From: Gracilaria domingensis
Lineage: Eukaryota; Rhodophyta; Florideophyceae; Gracilariales; Gracilariaceae
NCBI GenBank assembly: GCA_022539475.1
Contig: VCMS01000123.1
Coordinates: forward strand, 86,878 to 150,877
Length of the DNA stretch: 64,000 bases
Direction of reading: 5' to 3'
Shown here piece by piece: positions 20,001 through 30,668 of this stretch. Positions within the stretch are counted from its first letter, which is position 1; each line of letters starts with the position of its first letter. Under the pieces are notes generated by a model. The model searched no databases, was not told the DNA's origin, and was given only the letters and a program-made list of their open reading frames with translations. Both the position numbers and the translations under genes were made by a program.

Positions 20001-21217
20001 AAGATCATGGAATTTACGTTCAACCTATTCCCAAGTCCCAAGTCCCAGACCCTCTCAGCTCATCAGATTCTGATGTTTTGACTTTCAGCAACCAGAAAAG
20101 CTCTCTCTTAGTCTATTTCGAGTCAGATCGCTTAGGTGCCGTTGGGTTCTCAGTTCTCTCTCTAATTCTGGTACCTGGTAAGTCAGACCTGCGAGTGCTT
20201 TTGGCGGTGATGCGAAAAATCAAATCGTTTCAAAACTGCCTCCTGTCAGAATTTACAAATGAAAATGGGTTAGATTGTCAACCTGATGACAGAAGAGGAA
20301 TATGTACAGATAACGAGGATCCACAGCTTAAATCGGCTGTCCCCAGCAGGAAAGTTTTTGTTTCTCTCGAATGGTTATATGAGCTAAAACTCTCGCACGA
20401 CTTTGTCGCAGTGCATGGAACCGTAGGAAGTGCAGGGGTGTTGCTGGGAAATAATGTACCTTCAGCACTTCAAGATTTCCTTCGCTCAACAGCAAGACAA
20501 CTGTCTGAATGTTTTGGAATTTTAGGTGGACCCGCTGGTGCAAGTAATGAACAGCTTGGAACTATGAACAATCATGTAAGAAGTCAAGATCATTCTTTAC
20601 CTGTATTTTTGGATGGTGAGAACAAGCTTGTATACCAGTGTCCTAGAAGATCCTTTTGGATTTGCATAAGTTCTGTAACAGTTCAGATTGGTTTCTTTGG
20701 AATAGAACTACAGGCTGCGCAGAGAGATAATGTTAGGCGATTTTCTCTGGTAGGCTTTCAACACTTTATGACTTTCTCGTCTCCGAAAAGTCCGGGATTC
20801 ATGACTAGGGTACACTTTTTGGAGAGGGCCCTGAGAGAGAGAGAGTTGTTCCCAAGAGGGCACAATCAAAGCTTGTTGAGAAACATAATCAGCGAGGACG
20901 TGTCTTCCTTTGCACCATGTGCACTATTTCAAGATTTGGATTGTCGTTTACGTTTCAGAGCTCTACAAAAAGGAAAACTGCCGTTCCCAACTCAGCAGGT
21001 ATTGGAAAATGATGATTCACAGGCGCCCAACGGATCTGTGTGCTTTCAAGATAAATTGTTTGCAGCAGAAAGCTCGGAAAGTAGATGTACGCTTCCTTTT
21101 CGAATTAAGAATACTGATGAAGAAGAAGTAATGCAAATCTGTGGGCGTCGTGGTCTAAGCGATATTGGAACTGAGGAGATCAATCTTAGCACAGAGATAA
21201 TTTTCGACATTGTCTAA
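17013..21217 (+). CDS. Ankyrin-repeat protein 1 with conserved novel C-terminal module, two frame breaks
   Basis: The first frame gives 623 residues. Residues 1 to about 405 contain 12 ankyrin repeats of the form GADVHC...TPLH...VVQALLA; some units are 30 residues instead of 33, and repeats are nearly identical in DNA, which indicates recent tandem expansion. After the motif WRAGADPLQRN comes a region not recognised in any family that is shared with the second ankyrin gene. The frame shifts by +1 near 18800 and again by +1 in a purine run near 19195; the continued reading (a hydrophobic segment at about 18990-19070, then about 670 residues) ends at 21217, for about 1400 residues in all. Downstream residues keep coding character, so the breaks are either sequence errors or recent mutations. 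Ankyrin repeats bind proteins; the C-terminal function is unknown. Confidence 0.65.
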
Positions 21218-21661
21218 ATTCGTACATTTGGATTTTTATATTGGCTTCTCACCTGTGTTGTGATTATCAATCTCTATTGAACTCGTAAATGGAACTCGTT
21301 TAGGTGTGATCGCTATCTTTCCTCAACATTGCCACCCAAATTACGTAAAATTCTTCAACTTCGTCTGCGAGCGGAGTACTGTACTAGATTGGTGGGCATT
21401 CTGCTGGTAAGTGCGGGATAATTCAACATTTTGACATCATAAACTAGATGCAAAACTAATAGACTTTGTTTGACAAGGTTAGATGCTTCTGCTTATTTCC
21501 ATTGAAAAAATGTATAGATATGTTTCTCCAAGTAAATCATCGTTGCAGTTTCTTTATTAGATCACATACTTGGATTTCTACAAGAAAACGAAATTGTTTG
21601 CGAAGAAACTGGACAACGCAGCATTTCTTTCCTATATATGTCAAATGTCTAATACATCTTC
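21218..21661. other. AT-rich intergenic DNA, no gene seen
   Basis: No long open frame or RNA signature. Confidence 0.5.
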
Positions 21662-21890
21662 TGTTGTGGAAGCATCTAGAAGCCTTTTAGAAGCAACTGG
21701 AAACTACTTCGTTCTAGAATGTTCTATACAACATATACGTAGAAATGCTTTATACTATATGATAGAAACTATATAGAAGTCTAGAATACTATAGAACTTT
21801 ATTGAAACAGTATAAAAGAGTAGAAGAGAACTCTCGTTTGACGGAAGATAAAAGTCCAGCCGAGTGTCAGTGATTAAAACCACTTTTGTT
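21662..21890 (+). mobile_element. Solo LTR of the copia family C1
   Basis: The sequence from TGTTGTGGAAGCATC onward aligns with the reverse complement of the C1 LTR at 48977-49243: shared GAAGCATCT, GATAGAAACT, a block with AGTCTAGAA, and a long near-identical 3' part containing TATAAAAGAGTAG and GACGGAAGATAAAAGT. No copia coding sequence is nearby, so it is a solo LTR. The exact 3' end and the target duplication could not be fixed. Its 3' portion holds the TATA-like CAGTATAAAAG box. Confidence 0.7.
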
Positions 21891-22599
21891 TATTGTATGC
21901 TATCAGTTTTTTTAAACAAAATGGCAAAGTTCTAAATATAAACGCCCAAGTTCAGGAGTGTGCCAAACGGCATGGTTGAAGTGCCAGAAATCAACTTGTT
22001 GCTATCTTAAAACAAGAAAATTTGTAGAATAGCTCTACTTTAGATTTAGATTGATCAGCCTCAGTGTGGCTAGGAGCTTTGCTATGATACTTCATTTTCA
22101 AGTTGACGAATGCAGAATTGACTACTTGTGTCCTTTGCCAAGATAACTGTCCTCATCGCCAAATCACGAAGTGCCCCGGGCCCACTGTGTCAAGCTAAGA
22201 AGAGCAATGTGCATGTGTAGCTCATTTTTGCTCCCTCCCAAGAACACTGTGGGGCTTGGCTCGCAATGGCAGCTGTTCGATGGACACGATTGTTTATATC
22301 AGAGCTGAAAGAAAAGATGGCGCGTGTTGGCAGCGCGCAATGCGTGAGATGATGAGTTTGATGTTTTTTATTCGTCAAGATTCTGGTTTAATCCGGACGG
22401 ACAAAACGCTTGAGACGATCACTGCTGCAGGAGACAGAATCGCAAACCTTTGTCGCCATTGCTCCGCGGGTCGCAAAAGAAGCCACAATGATAGCGTCCG
22501 GTTGCGCGCGTCGGCGAGCTCCAACTTGGGCGACGGCGCCCAACACAGAAGCAGCTGGTGCTGCGCGGGGGGTGCGGCACACATGCCGAATGCTGCAGC
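21891..22599. other. Intergenic DNA, no gene seen
   Basis: Nothing recognised. Composition rises toward GC-rich at the right end, where the WD40 relic begins. Confidence 0.45.
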
Positions 22600-24230
22600 C
22601 GGCACAGATGCGTGGAGCGATCCGCTCCACCTGAAACGGCCGCCACCGGAGAAGGAAACGGTGCGTGGTCACGCGCGACGCCACGTGCGACACGGCCACC
22701 ACGTGGTCGACGTATCCCCCCGCCATGCGCGAACCGTCGGCTGACAGCGGCACGCACAACACACACGCCCGACAGCCGCGCCGCGGCGCACGTCCCACAA
22801 ACGCGAACTCCCCCCCTCGTCGTCTCCCCGACGCGGCGCGCGAGCCGTCGGCGCACTGCGCACCGCCCCACACGGGGCGACGGAGCCGGAGTGCACGTGC
22901 CACACACGCGCACCGCACCGCCAAAGCCGCCGGACGCGAGCCGCCGCGCGTCCGCGCTGAACGATAGATATCGCCCACACGGCGTCCGAGTGCGCGCGCA
23001 GCACGTGCGGCCGCAGCGCGCCGCTGGCGCCGTCCCACAGCCGCACCGTCCCATCCCGCGACCCCGACGCAATCCACCGCCCGTCCGCGCTCACGCACAC
23101 CCACCAAATCGCCTTCTCATGCGCGTCCCCACCGCGGCTGCCGCTCTCCGACTCCGCGCGCCTCACGTACCACGCTCGAACGCTTCCGCCCCACGTCCCG
23201 ACAAGCCCGACTGAGCCGTCCTCACTGGCTCTCGCGTACCTCACTCTGCCACTCACATGTCCAACTGCTATCGGACCAACTCTGCTCTCATGCACCCACA
23301 CGCCAAAGTCCCCACTACCCGTAGCCCACAAAACCAGTTTTCCTCCTTCGGCGAACGCCACGCTTGCCCCAGTTTGCCCAAGTCTAACAGAGCTCACACA
23401 ACCTTCGCTTTTTGAATTGCACACTTCCATCGTTGCTTCCATCGACCCAGTAGTAATCAATTCTCCATTCGCACTGAATGCCGCACAAGACGCGCTGTCA
23501 TCGCTGTCGTCTTTCCAATAACAGTTTCCTCTTCCCTCGCAGCATCCCACTTCTTCACATTATTATCCTCGTGCACATACACAACCATTCGTACATCTCT
23601 TGACAACGCAGCGTCTCTAACCCGTTTCATCTCTCTTTTCAAACTGCTTCGAGTGCCATCATTAAGGGCACACTTCACTCTTTCCAACTTCTCCTTTATG
23701 CCAAACCAAGATCACCAACTCACTTCCAGGTTTTCGGATACCTGATACTCTCTCCCCCACTTGTATGCGCTCCATAGCAGCCCCGCCCGCAGCTGCCAGG
23801 AACCATTTCTTTGGCTTCAACCGTTGTCCTTTTGTCTTCTCCGCAATCTGTTCTACTTCCTCTTCGAACCTTCGCGTTGTGTTACTCTTCTCTGAATACG
23901 TTATCACTGCTGAAAATATGCCTCGTGCGGGTTTTGTCCCACTGCATCCTGACTCAGTCTCGAAGCCTGCACAATCACTCCCTGTGTACTCTTCTTCTCT
24001 TCCTTCGTTGCTACGTCCAAGCAGTCGAGTGCCGTCTGCCCAGTGTACAGGTGTACAACGTCATTCTCAGCAGCCAGTATTCCGCTCTGAGTAAGGCGCG
24101 TCATGATCCACTGAGGCTTCACAAAAAGCCTAACCAGTTGCTCTCCAGCTTCTTTCAAAAGTCGACACACGTTGCTGTCCAGATATTCGTCTTCGTCCTC
24201 CACAGTCCACCACTCCCTTCCTTTCCTTCC
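22600..24230 (-). pseudogene. Decayed STAND/NLR-like WD40 gene
   Basis: Reading leftward, successive frames give parts of one protein. At about 24200-23960 there is a segment of the type that joins the NTPase and WD40 parts in STAND (NB-ARC/NACHT-WD40) proteins: R-L-L-K-E-A-G, then W-I-x-T-R-L. WD40 units follow: a blade ending VKKWDAA at about 23570, AFSANGELITTG at about 23470, SADGRWIASGSRDGTVRLWD at about 23060, FSADARRLASGG at about 22940 and SADGSRMAGG at about 22730. Neighbouring parts lie in different frames, with at least four frameshifts in 1.6 kb. No NTPase domain (P-loop) was found upstream, so the gene is truncated as well as shifted. STAND proteins act as signalling or immune switches; here only a relic remains. 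The 3' half is GC-rich, the 5' half is not. Confidence 0.6.
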
Positions 24231-25064
24231 GTAGTATGGTTCACAGCTGCTCGCGTAACGGTAGTATCTCTCCTTTCTTCATTTTCGTCCGACGACCAGC
24301 AGCAAAATCGCTTAAAGTTCAACCGTGGCCCAGAGGTTTCAGTTTCTCTCTCTTTACCATTCAGAGAACTCATTTGGTCGAGCTTCAACAGCATAACCGC
24401 CATCCGGCCGAGCATTAAATCTTACCATTGCTGTCACAATTAGAACAAACACGTGCACAGGTGCACACGTAAGACACGATACGCGCTACGCCTTCCCTTC
24501 TTTTCTTTTCTTTGCCATTCCGCGCCCCTCCTGTGAGCACGTGAGCACAGCTGGGCATGTGCGGTATTCGACAAGTGCGCCACGTTGAATACGCCTTTGC
24601 GTGCCAGGTGTCCCACCTGGCCGATCTGGCGCAGACACGAGCGTTCAGGAGCGAAATATGCGGCATACCGGACAGGCGCCATTGCGTGATGCGGCTGCAC
24701 GCGCTCGGCCCGGAACGAAGCGGCTCAGATTGCTTGACGTCACTGGAAGCATCGCCCAACGGCGTCGCACGAAGCGTGCTGACGCAAGCAGGCGTGTCAT
24801 GCGCCGCGGCGCTTCTGACACTCAATGCCGTGCAATCGGGCCCCACATGAAGGGCTTGCGACACTCGCATGGCCACATCACCGGGCTGAACATCACTGCT
24901 GCTCGGGACGCGGCGCCAAAGGCGCCTCGGAGGGACAGCCACGAGACAACTGAATTGCACCTGGCGAAAAAGAACGAAAGGCATTCTGAGAGGCATTCTG
25001 GCTGGGACTTGGCATCGAAGGTGCCGGAGGGCGAGAAGGAAAGTAACGGCGCCAGTGCCAGCGC
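24231..25064. other. Intergenic DNA between the WD40 relic and ankyrin gene 2
   Basis: A minus-strand frame (24155-24415) could extend the WD40 relic upstream but has no recognisable domain. No other gene seen. Confidence 0.4.
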
Positions 25065-25070
25065 TATATC
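25065..25070 (+). promoter_or_regulatory. Probable TATA box of ankyrin gene 2
   Basis: CGCTATATCAC lies 68 bp before the ATG at 25133, matching the spacing in ankyrin gene 1. Confidence 0.4.
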
Positions 25071-25132
25071 ACAGAGCCAGAACTGCCGCAGCTGCCGAAA
25101 GTCCAGCGCAGAATGTGCATCCGTCGCCAACC

Positions 25133-27845
25133 ATGTCGTATTCGTTGTGCAGACAGCTGGTTGCAGCCTGCGAATCTAGAGATATCGAGCGATTGCGTCA
25201 GCTCCTGGACAGCCACATTGACTTGAACTCAGAGAGGTACGTTCGCGATGCATTTCACGCAACGAACCGCGCGCACCGAATTGTGCCAAAAATATGTTTT
25301 GAACCACTTGAATAGTAACAAGAGTTCTCTCTTCTCTCGTGCCTAGGTTGTTTTGTGCACTTGCGTTGCGGCAAGCTGCTAGCAACGGCCACCCAGAAGT
25401 GGTGAAAGAGCTGCTGCAACGCGGCGCCGACGTGCACAGCGCAAACAAGTACGGTCAGAAAGCGTTGCATATCGCTGCTATACATGGAAGAACAGAAGTT
25501 GTGAAGGAGCTGCTGCAACGCGGCGCCGACGTGCACAGCGCAGACAACGACGGTCGGAACGCGTTGTGTTTCGCTGCTGCCAACGGACACACAGAAGTTG
25601 TGAAGGAGCTGCTGCAACGCGGCACCGACGTGCACAGCGCAGACAAGTTCGGTCGGAACGCGTTGCATAGCGCTGCTGCCAACGGACACACAGAAGTTGT
25701 GAAGGAGCTGCTGCAACGCGGCGCCGACGTGCACAGCGCAGACAACTACGGTTGGAACGCGTTGCATATCGCTGCTATACGGAACAGAAGTTGTGAAGGA
25801 GCTGCTGCAACGCCGGCGCCGACGTTCACAGAGCAGAAATGCGTGGTTGGAACGCGCTGCACTTAGTCTCTGAGGCGGGAAAAAACGATGTCGCCGTCAT
25901 TCTTTTGCACGCAGGAATCGACGTGCAAAGCCAAACTAGTCGCTACCAGTTATTTTCCGGCTTTGATACCGCGCTGCATTTGGCAGCGCGTCAAGGGCAC
26001 TTAGAAATGGCCGCCATGCTGTGGCGCGCCGGCGCAGACCCGCTCCAGAGGAATTTCCGACGAAGCACAGCGTGTGCGCCGCTCAAAGAAACCGACCGCC
26101 AGCTGTACAACCAGATGCGCTCCGGACGCGTTAGGCACCCGAGATTGCCTCCTCTTCCTCAATCAGACATCAACCCCTCTCCTTCCGTCAGCCCTTTACA
26201 GGACGCTCTTCAGTCGGTTCTGCATGGCTCTTCCGTCGCCTCGGAACTTTGCTCCACTCTCATACAGAAGCAAAACTGCTCTCGCTCGCTCCCAGAATGG
26301 AACGCCGCTCACACCCTTCTCGTACTTGCCGTCACTGATGGTCAGATCGACGCAGAAGGTCCTGAAGGCCAACTGTATTTCTGGAGAGATCAGTTGTATT
26401 GCACCGTATCCGATCTATCCATAACCAGTGAGCAAGACAAGCTCCATGTGTTCAAATGCCTTCGCAGAGCTCAACAACTCAACCTCATTCATTCAGCCGA
26501 TGCCTACATTCAAGGAATGCACGTCATGCAGTCTGTCCATGCGGAGCTGTTCGTGTTGAAAAAAGCATGCATTACGCTTTTTGAACGCCTTCTTGTTCTG
26601 GAGTTCTCTCTAGAAGATCTGCGAGCTTCATTTGAGGCGTATCGCCAGCAGCAGTTGTACAGCAACTTGATATCCATAGCGCTCAAATTGATTCCAATTG
26701 CCGGAGGAGCGGCCGCTCACGCCCTCGTGGCCGGATTGGAGGTATATGGTGAATTATCTGGCGCGGACGTTGTCGAATACGCCCTATCGGCAGCCCAAAC
26801 CATTCTAGAGGAAGGAAATTTCTCCAGGCTACCGCGTGAGCAACAAGCGCAGATTCTCAATGTTTTTGACGAATTCGGGTACACCACAGATCAAGTTCAA
26901 TCTTTGTTCTCTAACCGCCAGAATATTGATGGTACTGCAGTTAGACCCGGCTCTGGAGCTTCGCCTGATTTGGAGTCACACTCCTCTACTGATCAACGTC
27001 TTCATAGCCCTGCTGTTTTGGAAGCCCCTCCCATGGAGTCTGCAGATGCCACCGCAAGTTTCTCGCATCCAAATGCTTCCAACGACAGTTGTTCCGAACA
27101 TCCTATCCCCAGTGAAACTGAATTCAGCAGCAATATTTCCGACGGTAGTGAATCTGATCAAACAGTTTCCGTTCAGCTGGATTTCGTTGATCCTGAATGC
27201 AATGAAGAACAAAATAATCATTATGAGCTACAAACGCAAAACACTCTAAACCGATACGATTCAACATTGGCAATTACTGGCTTTGCGAGACGCTGGGCCC
27301 ATTTCGTTCTGAACTCAAACGATTGCAACGAACATTTGTTTACGATTTGGAATGACTGTTTGACGCGCTTTCTTGAGGATCAAAGCGTTTCACCAAACAG
27401 CTTAAGAACAGGATCTTCATCAGATATCCTAATCTTGAACGAGGTCGCTTCGAGATTTATCAAAAGTAATTTGGAACCATCGGCATTGAAGATAGGATTT
27501 GCATTCCGAATGGCGCAATTTATTCATCAACACTCGCAACATCTCCCCCATGAAATGAATAATGAAATTGGACATGCAACAATCAATGAAACGGCCGACA
27601 AATGGACGCGGTTCATTTTAGGATCAAGAAATGAAGATGAAGAACTGCATGCTCGCTTGAATAAGTGCCTCATTGTCGTGCTCGAACAAGAGAGCATCTC
27701 GCCGCAATCACTGAAGTTTGGATTGGAATCAGACATTTGTGAACTAAAAGCAGCAGCCCTGGAGCGTATTAAGAACGAGTTGCGAGAGGATATGAAAGTG
27801 GGCTATCGCTTGAAGCTGACAGAACTTATGGAGCATCGCCTGTAA
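25133..27845 (+). CDS. Ankyrin-repeat protein 2 with conserved novel C-terminal module; one intron, frame disturbed
   Basis: Exon 1 (25133-25236) and exon 2 (from 25347) are joined by a 110-bp GT-AG intron with a pyrimidine-rich 3' end; joining restores an unbroken ankyrin reading. Exon 2 encodes about six repeats with EVVKELLQRGADVHSA. In the last of these, comparison with the other repeats shows a net loss of about 5 bases near 25780 and an extra C near 25813, so the frame shifts twice by +1 and then stays open from about 25815 to 27845. After WRAGADPLQRN the C-terminal part (about 600 residues) is related to that of ankyrin gene 1, including a glycine/alanine-rich hydrophobic stretch (KLIPIAGGAAAHAL) near 26690-26730. 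The last about 250 residues are acidic and polar. Function unknown; the repeats point to protein binding. Confidence 0.65.
25237..25346 (+). other. Spliceosomal intron of ankyrin gene 2
   Basis: Donor AG|GTACGT and acceptor TGCCTAG|G frame a 110-bp sequence containing a stop in the upstream frame. Removing it joins ...LNSER to LFCALALRQAA in phase 2. It is the only intron in the window that can be argued from the sequence. Confidence 0.75.
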
Positions 27846-29012
27846 AACATGTCAGTTTTGTTGCAGCGGGACCATGCAGCTCAAAGTCATTCTTGACGAG
27901 GTTAACGATTTCCTTGCCCAGAAACCAATTTCATTGTGGTAAAGGCTATCCTTATTGTCTTCAAGCAAGAAGCGATGGTGATTAAAGTGCATCATGCCGC
28001 GCTTCAACCAGTTGCATAGGGGGAAAAGCTGTCATAGACCTCATGCCGAGCGTCAAAGTGAAACATTGAGACAGCTTCCTTGTAATCTTGGCCCCTTTGT
28101 TGAAATCTCCATACGGTACGAAGCGTACCCTATAGGACACGATAGGGATGGAAATCACAATCTGAATCGCTCCCTGCCGCGCAACCGCTCGCATGGGCTT
28201 CCAACGGTGGGAAATCATGGCATACAACCAAGAAAGCGCCCTATGACAAACACGGCAATGTAGGAGGCATGTCGGTTGTAGACCACAGAAGAAAATTGCT
28301 GGCGACCCGAAGGATACGCGGACTGGAGCGCAAACTGCGTCAACTTTTGCCTTGTTTTCGCAAACGATTGCTGACCACTACCCTTCTACACCGTGCGTTC
28401 CCCATCGCTTGCTTCTCGCTTTTTGCGCCCCTTCCACTTGGGGTGTGCCATGGGTATCTTAACTCGGCCTCCGCTTTCTTTTTCCACACATGGCGCAACC
28501 TTTTCCTCGCTCCACTCCAGCTTTTTCGATTCGAGGTACACGTTCAACACGTGTGCACTGTGTGTGCGAGTACACGTTCACCACGTGTGCACTGTGTGTG
28601 CGAGTACAACGGGTACAACATTCTTGCCTGCCAGCGTGGAACAACTCATCAGTCTTGTGCTGCAGCTGGCGATCCAGTCAAGACAAGACACGTGGAAGAC
28701 AAATTGGGCCCGGCCCAAGACGGTAGACCAATTTTTCTTTCTTGATGTCATAGTGATTGTCGACATGGCTTCTAAGCCGGCAAAAACCGAGAAACGCACT
28801 CGTGTTTGGCGGAGCTCCCTTGTGGCACACAAGACGAGAAGAGGAAAAAGCAATCTATGGCCATAGTTCTTATTTCGCCAATATGCTCACTTGTTTGCGG
28901 GACAGTCGCAAATCGATTCAGTTGCCCCCTTTTGAGAAAAACTCACTCGAATATGTCTGACGGTTTGCCCTTCGCCAACGAGTCATTGTCGAAAACGCAC
29001 CGCCCCCGTCCA
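27846..29012. other. Intergenic DNA, no convincing gene
   Basis: Open frames of about 150 codons at 28269-28866 on + lack motifs and have a tandem repeat inside. Nothing else recognised. Confidence 0.4.
28536..28603. repeat. Two-copy 34-bp tandem repeat
   Basis: Two units beginning GTACACGTTC (28536 and 28570) differ at one position, and a third partial unit (GTACAACG) follows. Each holds the palindrome-like CACGTG core, so it could be an E-box-type site, but no gene is placed to use it. Confidence 0.7.
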
Positions 29013-30035
29013 CTAGTCCAGCGTGTGATACACCACACGCATTGGCATGAACAGGCCCTCTGTGGCTCCTCCAAATACGGTTTCCGCAAAGTAAGACACG
29101 ACGGCATGCGAAATGGAACGCGCCCCCCTATGCACCGCACTCAATACGTCAAACTTCAGAATATCCAGATTCGGAGCGGTCGTACCGCTGAACAGATTAT
29201 CGCCAAGGTACTCGCCATCGATGTAAAAGTACTCGCCCTTGTACGCATCACCTTCGAACGCAACCACTGTTGTCCTGGCCACCGACGTACACTGATTGCC
29301 CGAAATGCAATCCACGTGATTCTCATACACGTCCTCCGGGTACGTAAACGTGAAGTCGTCCACGCAGAGGTTCACGCGCGCAGCTGGAAGATCGCGCCGC
29401 TCGTACACAACGGCAAGCGACCATGCGGCATACGCGCTGTTCAATTCGCAGTAGGGTTCGTCGTTATCGAACCAGAAGTGGCCAACCGTGTACAAACCGT
29501 TGGTGTTCACCGCGGCGGTCACGTCCGCCCAGGCGGCGTAGAACCTGACAAAGTTGCTGTATCCGTCCACATACGTCCTGTTGGCCGCCACCACCTCGCC
29601 GTTCAAAGAGGCTGTGACGTGCCTCTCCACGAGGTGCCCGGACGCAGACCAGTACAGAATGGCCTTCTTGACGCTTGCTCCCGGCGGGATGTTCAAGGTG
29701 GCCGAGCTCGTCTCCGAGTGCTCGCAGTTGGGGCGGTCCTCGCTCTGGCTCTGAGAGTTGCCAATCACCACGTAGTCGCCAGGCCCGTCAAACGAGAAGC
29801 AATCGTTCTGGCGACATGGCGTCTCCTTCAGCAAGGCGCGAGCAGGCGCTGCGTTGGCCTCGCAGCTCGCTGCGAGATCGCGGTGTCGTTCGAACGCAGT
29901 TTCACAAAACTGCCCAGCGCGGAGCGGCGCGCGCGGCGCCGCGTGGATGTGCGAGGCGGCGGCGGCGGCGAGACGCAGAAGGCACAGGAAGGCGGACAGG
30001 CGCGCGAGTAGCACACGCGCGGCGACGCGGCGCAT
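29013..30035 (-). CDS. Secreted protein resembling bacterial DUF3344-type surface proteins
   Basis: A 340-residue protein with an N-terminal signal peptide (hydrophobic residues about 8-28, RVLLARLSAFLCLLRLAAAAA). The body follows a pattern I know from bacterial surface proteins of the DUF3344 type and related beta-sandwich modules: VKKAILYWSASG (122-132), LNG-x-V-x-A-x-RTY (144-155), WADVTAAV-x2-NGLYTVG (169-185) and AAWSLAVVYE-x3-LP-x2-R-V-N-L (203-223). Ligand and role of that domain are not known. Pairs of cysteines (C44, C58, C74, C79, C104) are in the N-terminal part. The first about 130 codons are much richer in GC than the rest. A bacterial origin is possible but not shown. The frame is intact and no TATA box could be assigned. 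Confidence 0.65.
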   Translation of the reverse strand: MRRVAARVLLARLSAFLCLLRLAAAAASHIHAAPRAPLRAGQFCETAFERHRDLAASCEANAAPARALLKETPCRQNDCFSFDGPGDYVVIGNSQSQSEDRPNCEHSETSSATLNIPPGASVKKAILYWSASGHLVERHVTASLNGEVVAANRTYVDGYSNFVRFYAAWADVTAAVNTNGLYTVGHFWFDNDEPYCELNSAYAAWSLAVVYERRDLPAARVNLCVDDFTFTYPEDVYENHVDCISGNQCTSVARTTVVAFEGDAYKGEYFYIDGEYLGDNLFSGTTAPNLDILKFDVLSAVHRGARSISHAVVSYFAETVFGGATEGLFMPMRVVYHTLD

Positions 30036-30668
30036 GACGGCGGACAGGAGCCGCCGGCGCTGGGGCGCGGCGGCGAGACGGCGAGCTGCGGCCGATGGTC
30101 GTACCTTCGCCCGTCGAGCGCAAGTCTGCCATCGAAAAGACGTTTACGTGCGCCCGTTTCGCTGTTTGTTGCCACAAGCTCATTGGGCACAAAGTTGTTT
30201 CCGGTCGAATTGCGGCGGATTATAAAAGATTCAAAGTATTTCATCAAATTGGTGTATTTCGGAAATAAGACAACTTTTGGAGCGCTGTTGAAGACTCGTG
30301 TTGCAAGGTTACTTTGGTTACACATACGAAAAAGGAATACACTGTATAGATTTATAGATTTTATTTCTCTTCGAAACATCATATACTTTATAATAAAGAC
30401 TCCTGTGTTTCTGCGAACGTCGTCACCAACGCTACCGTCCAACTGAATGCAGCCGAAGCCTTTTCCGCCCATCTAGCCCTTCTTGACGCGCTCAGCTAGG
30501 TTACAGCGCCGGGCTTTGAACCCCGAAGCTGCCAGCAATGCGCTTCACTGAAGAACTATTAGACCATGTTTGTCAACCACGTAACCTCTCGCCGCAACGA
30601 CATCGAAAGCCGTTCTCCCGCTCCCTGCTTCAACATAAACCCCTCATCATCCTCATAATTTCCACCTC
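30036..30668. other. Divergent intergenic region
   Basis: Lies between the starts of two divergent genes. ATTATAAAAGATT at about 30216 is a TATA-like box on the plus strand but is 450 bp from the next ATG. CATAAACC near 30634 is a weak alternative. No tRNA could be confirmed (see rejected items). Confidence 0.4.

Noticed and set aside
25176-25767. Minus-strand frames opposite ankyrin gene 2
   Set aside because: Repeat-derived shadows of the plus-strand ankyrin repeats.
30480-30560. tRNA-like pieces (GCTCAGCTAGGTTACAGC and, on the other strand, GGTTCAAAGCC)
   Set aside because: The A-box-like and B-box-like pieces are on opposite strands and no acceptor stem can be formed, so no tRNA gene is called.
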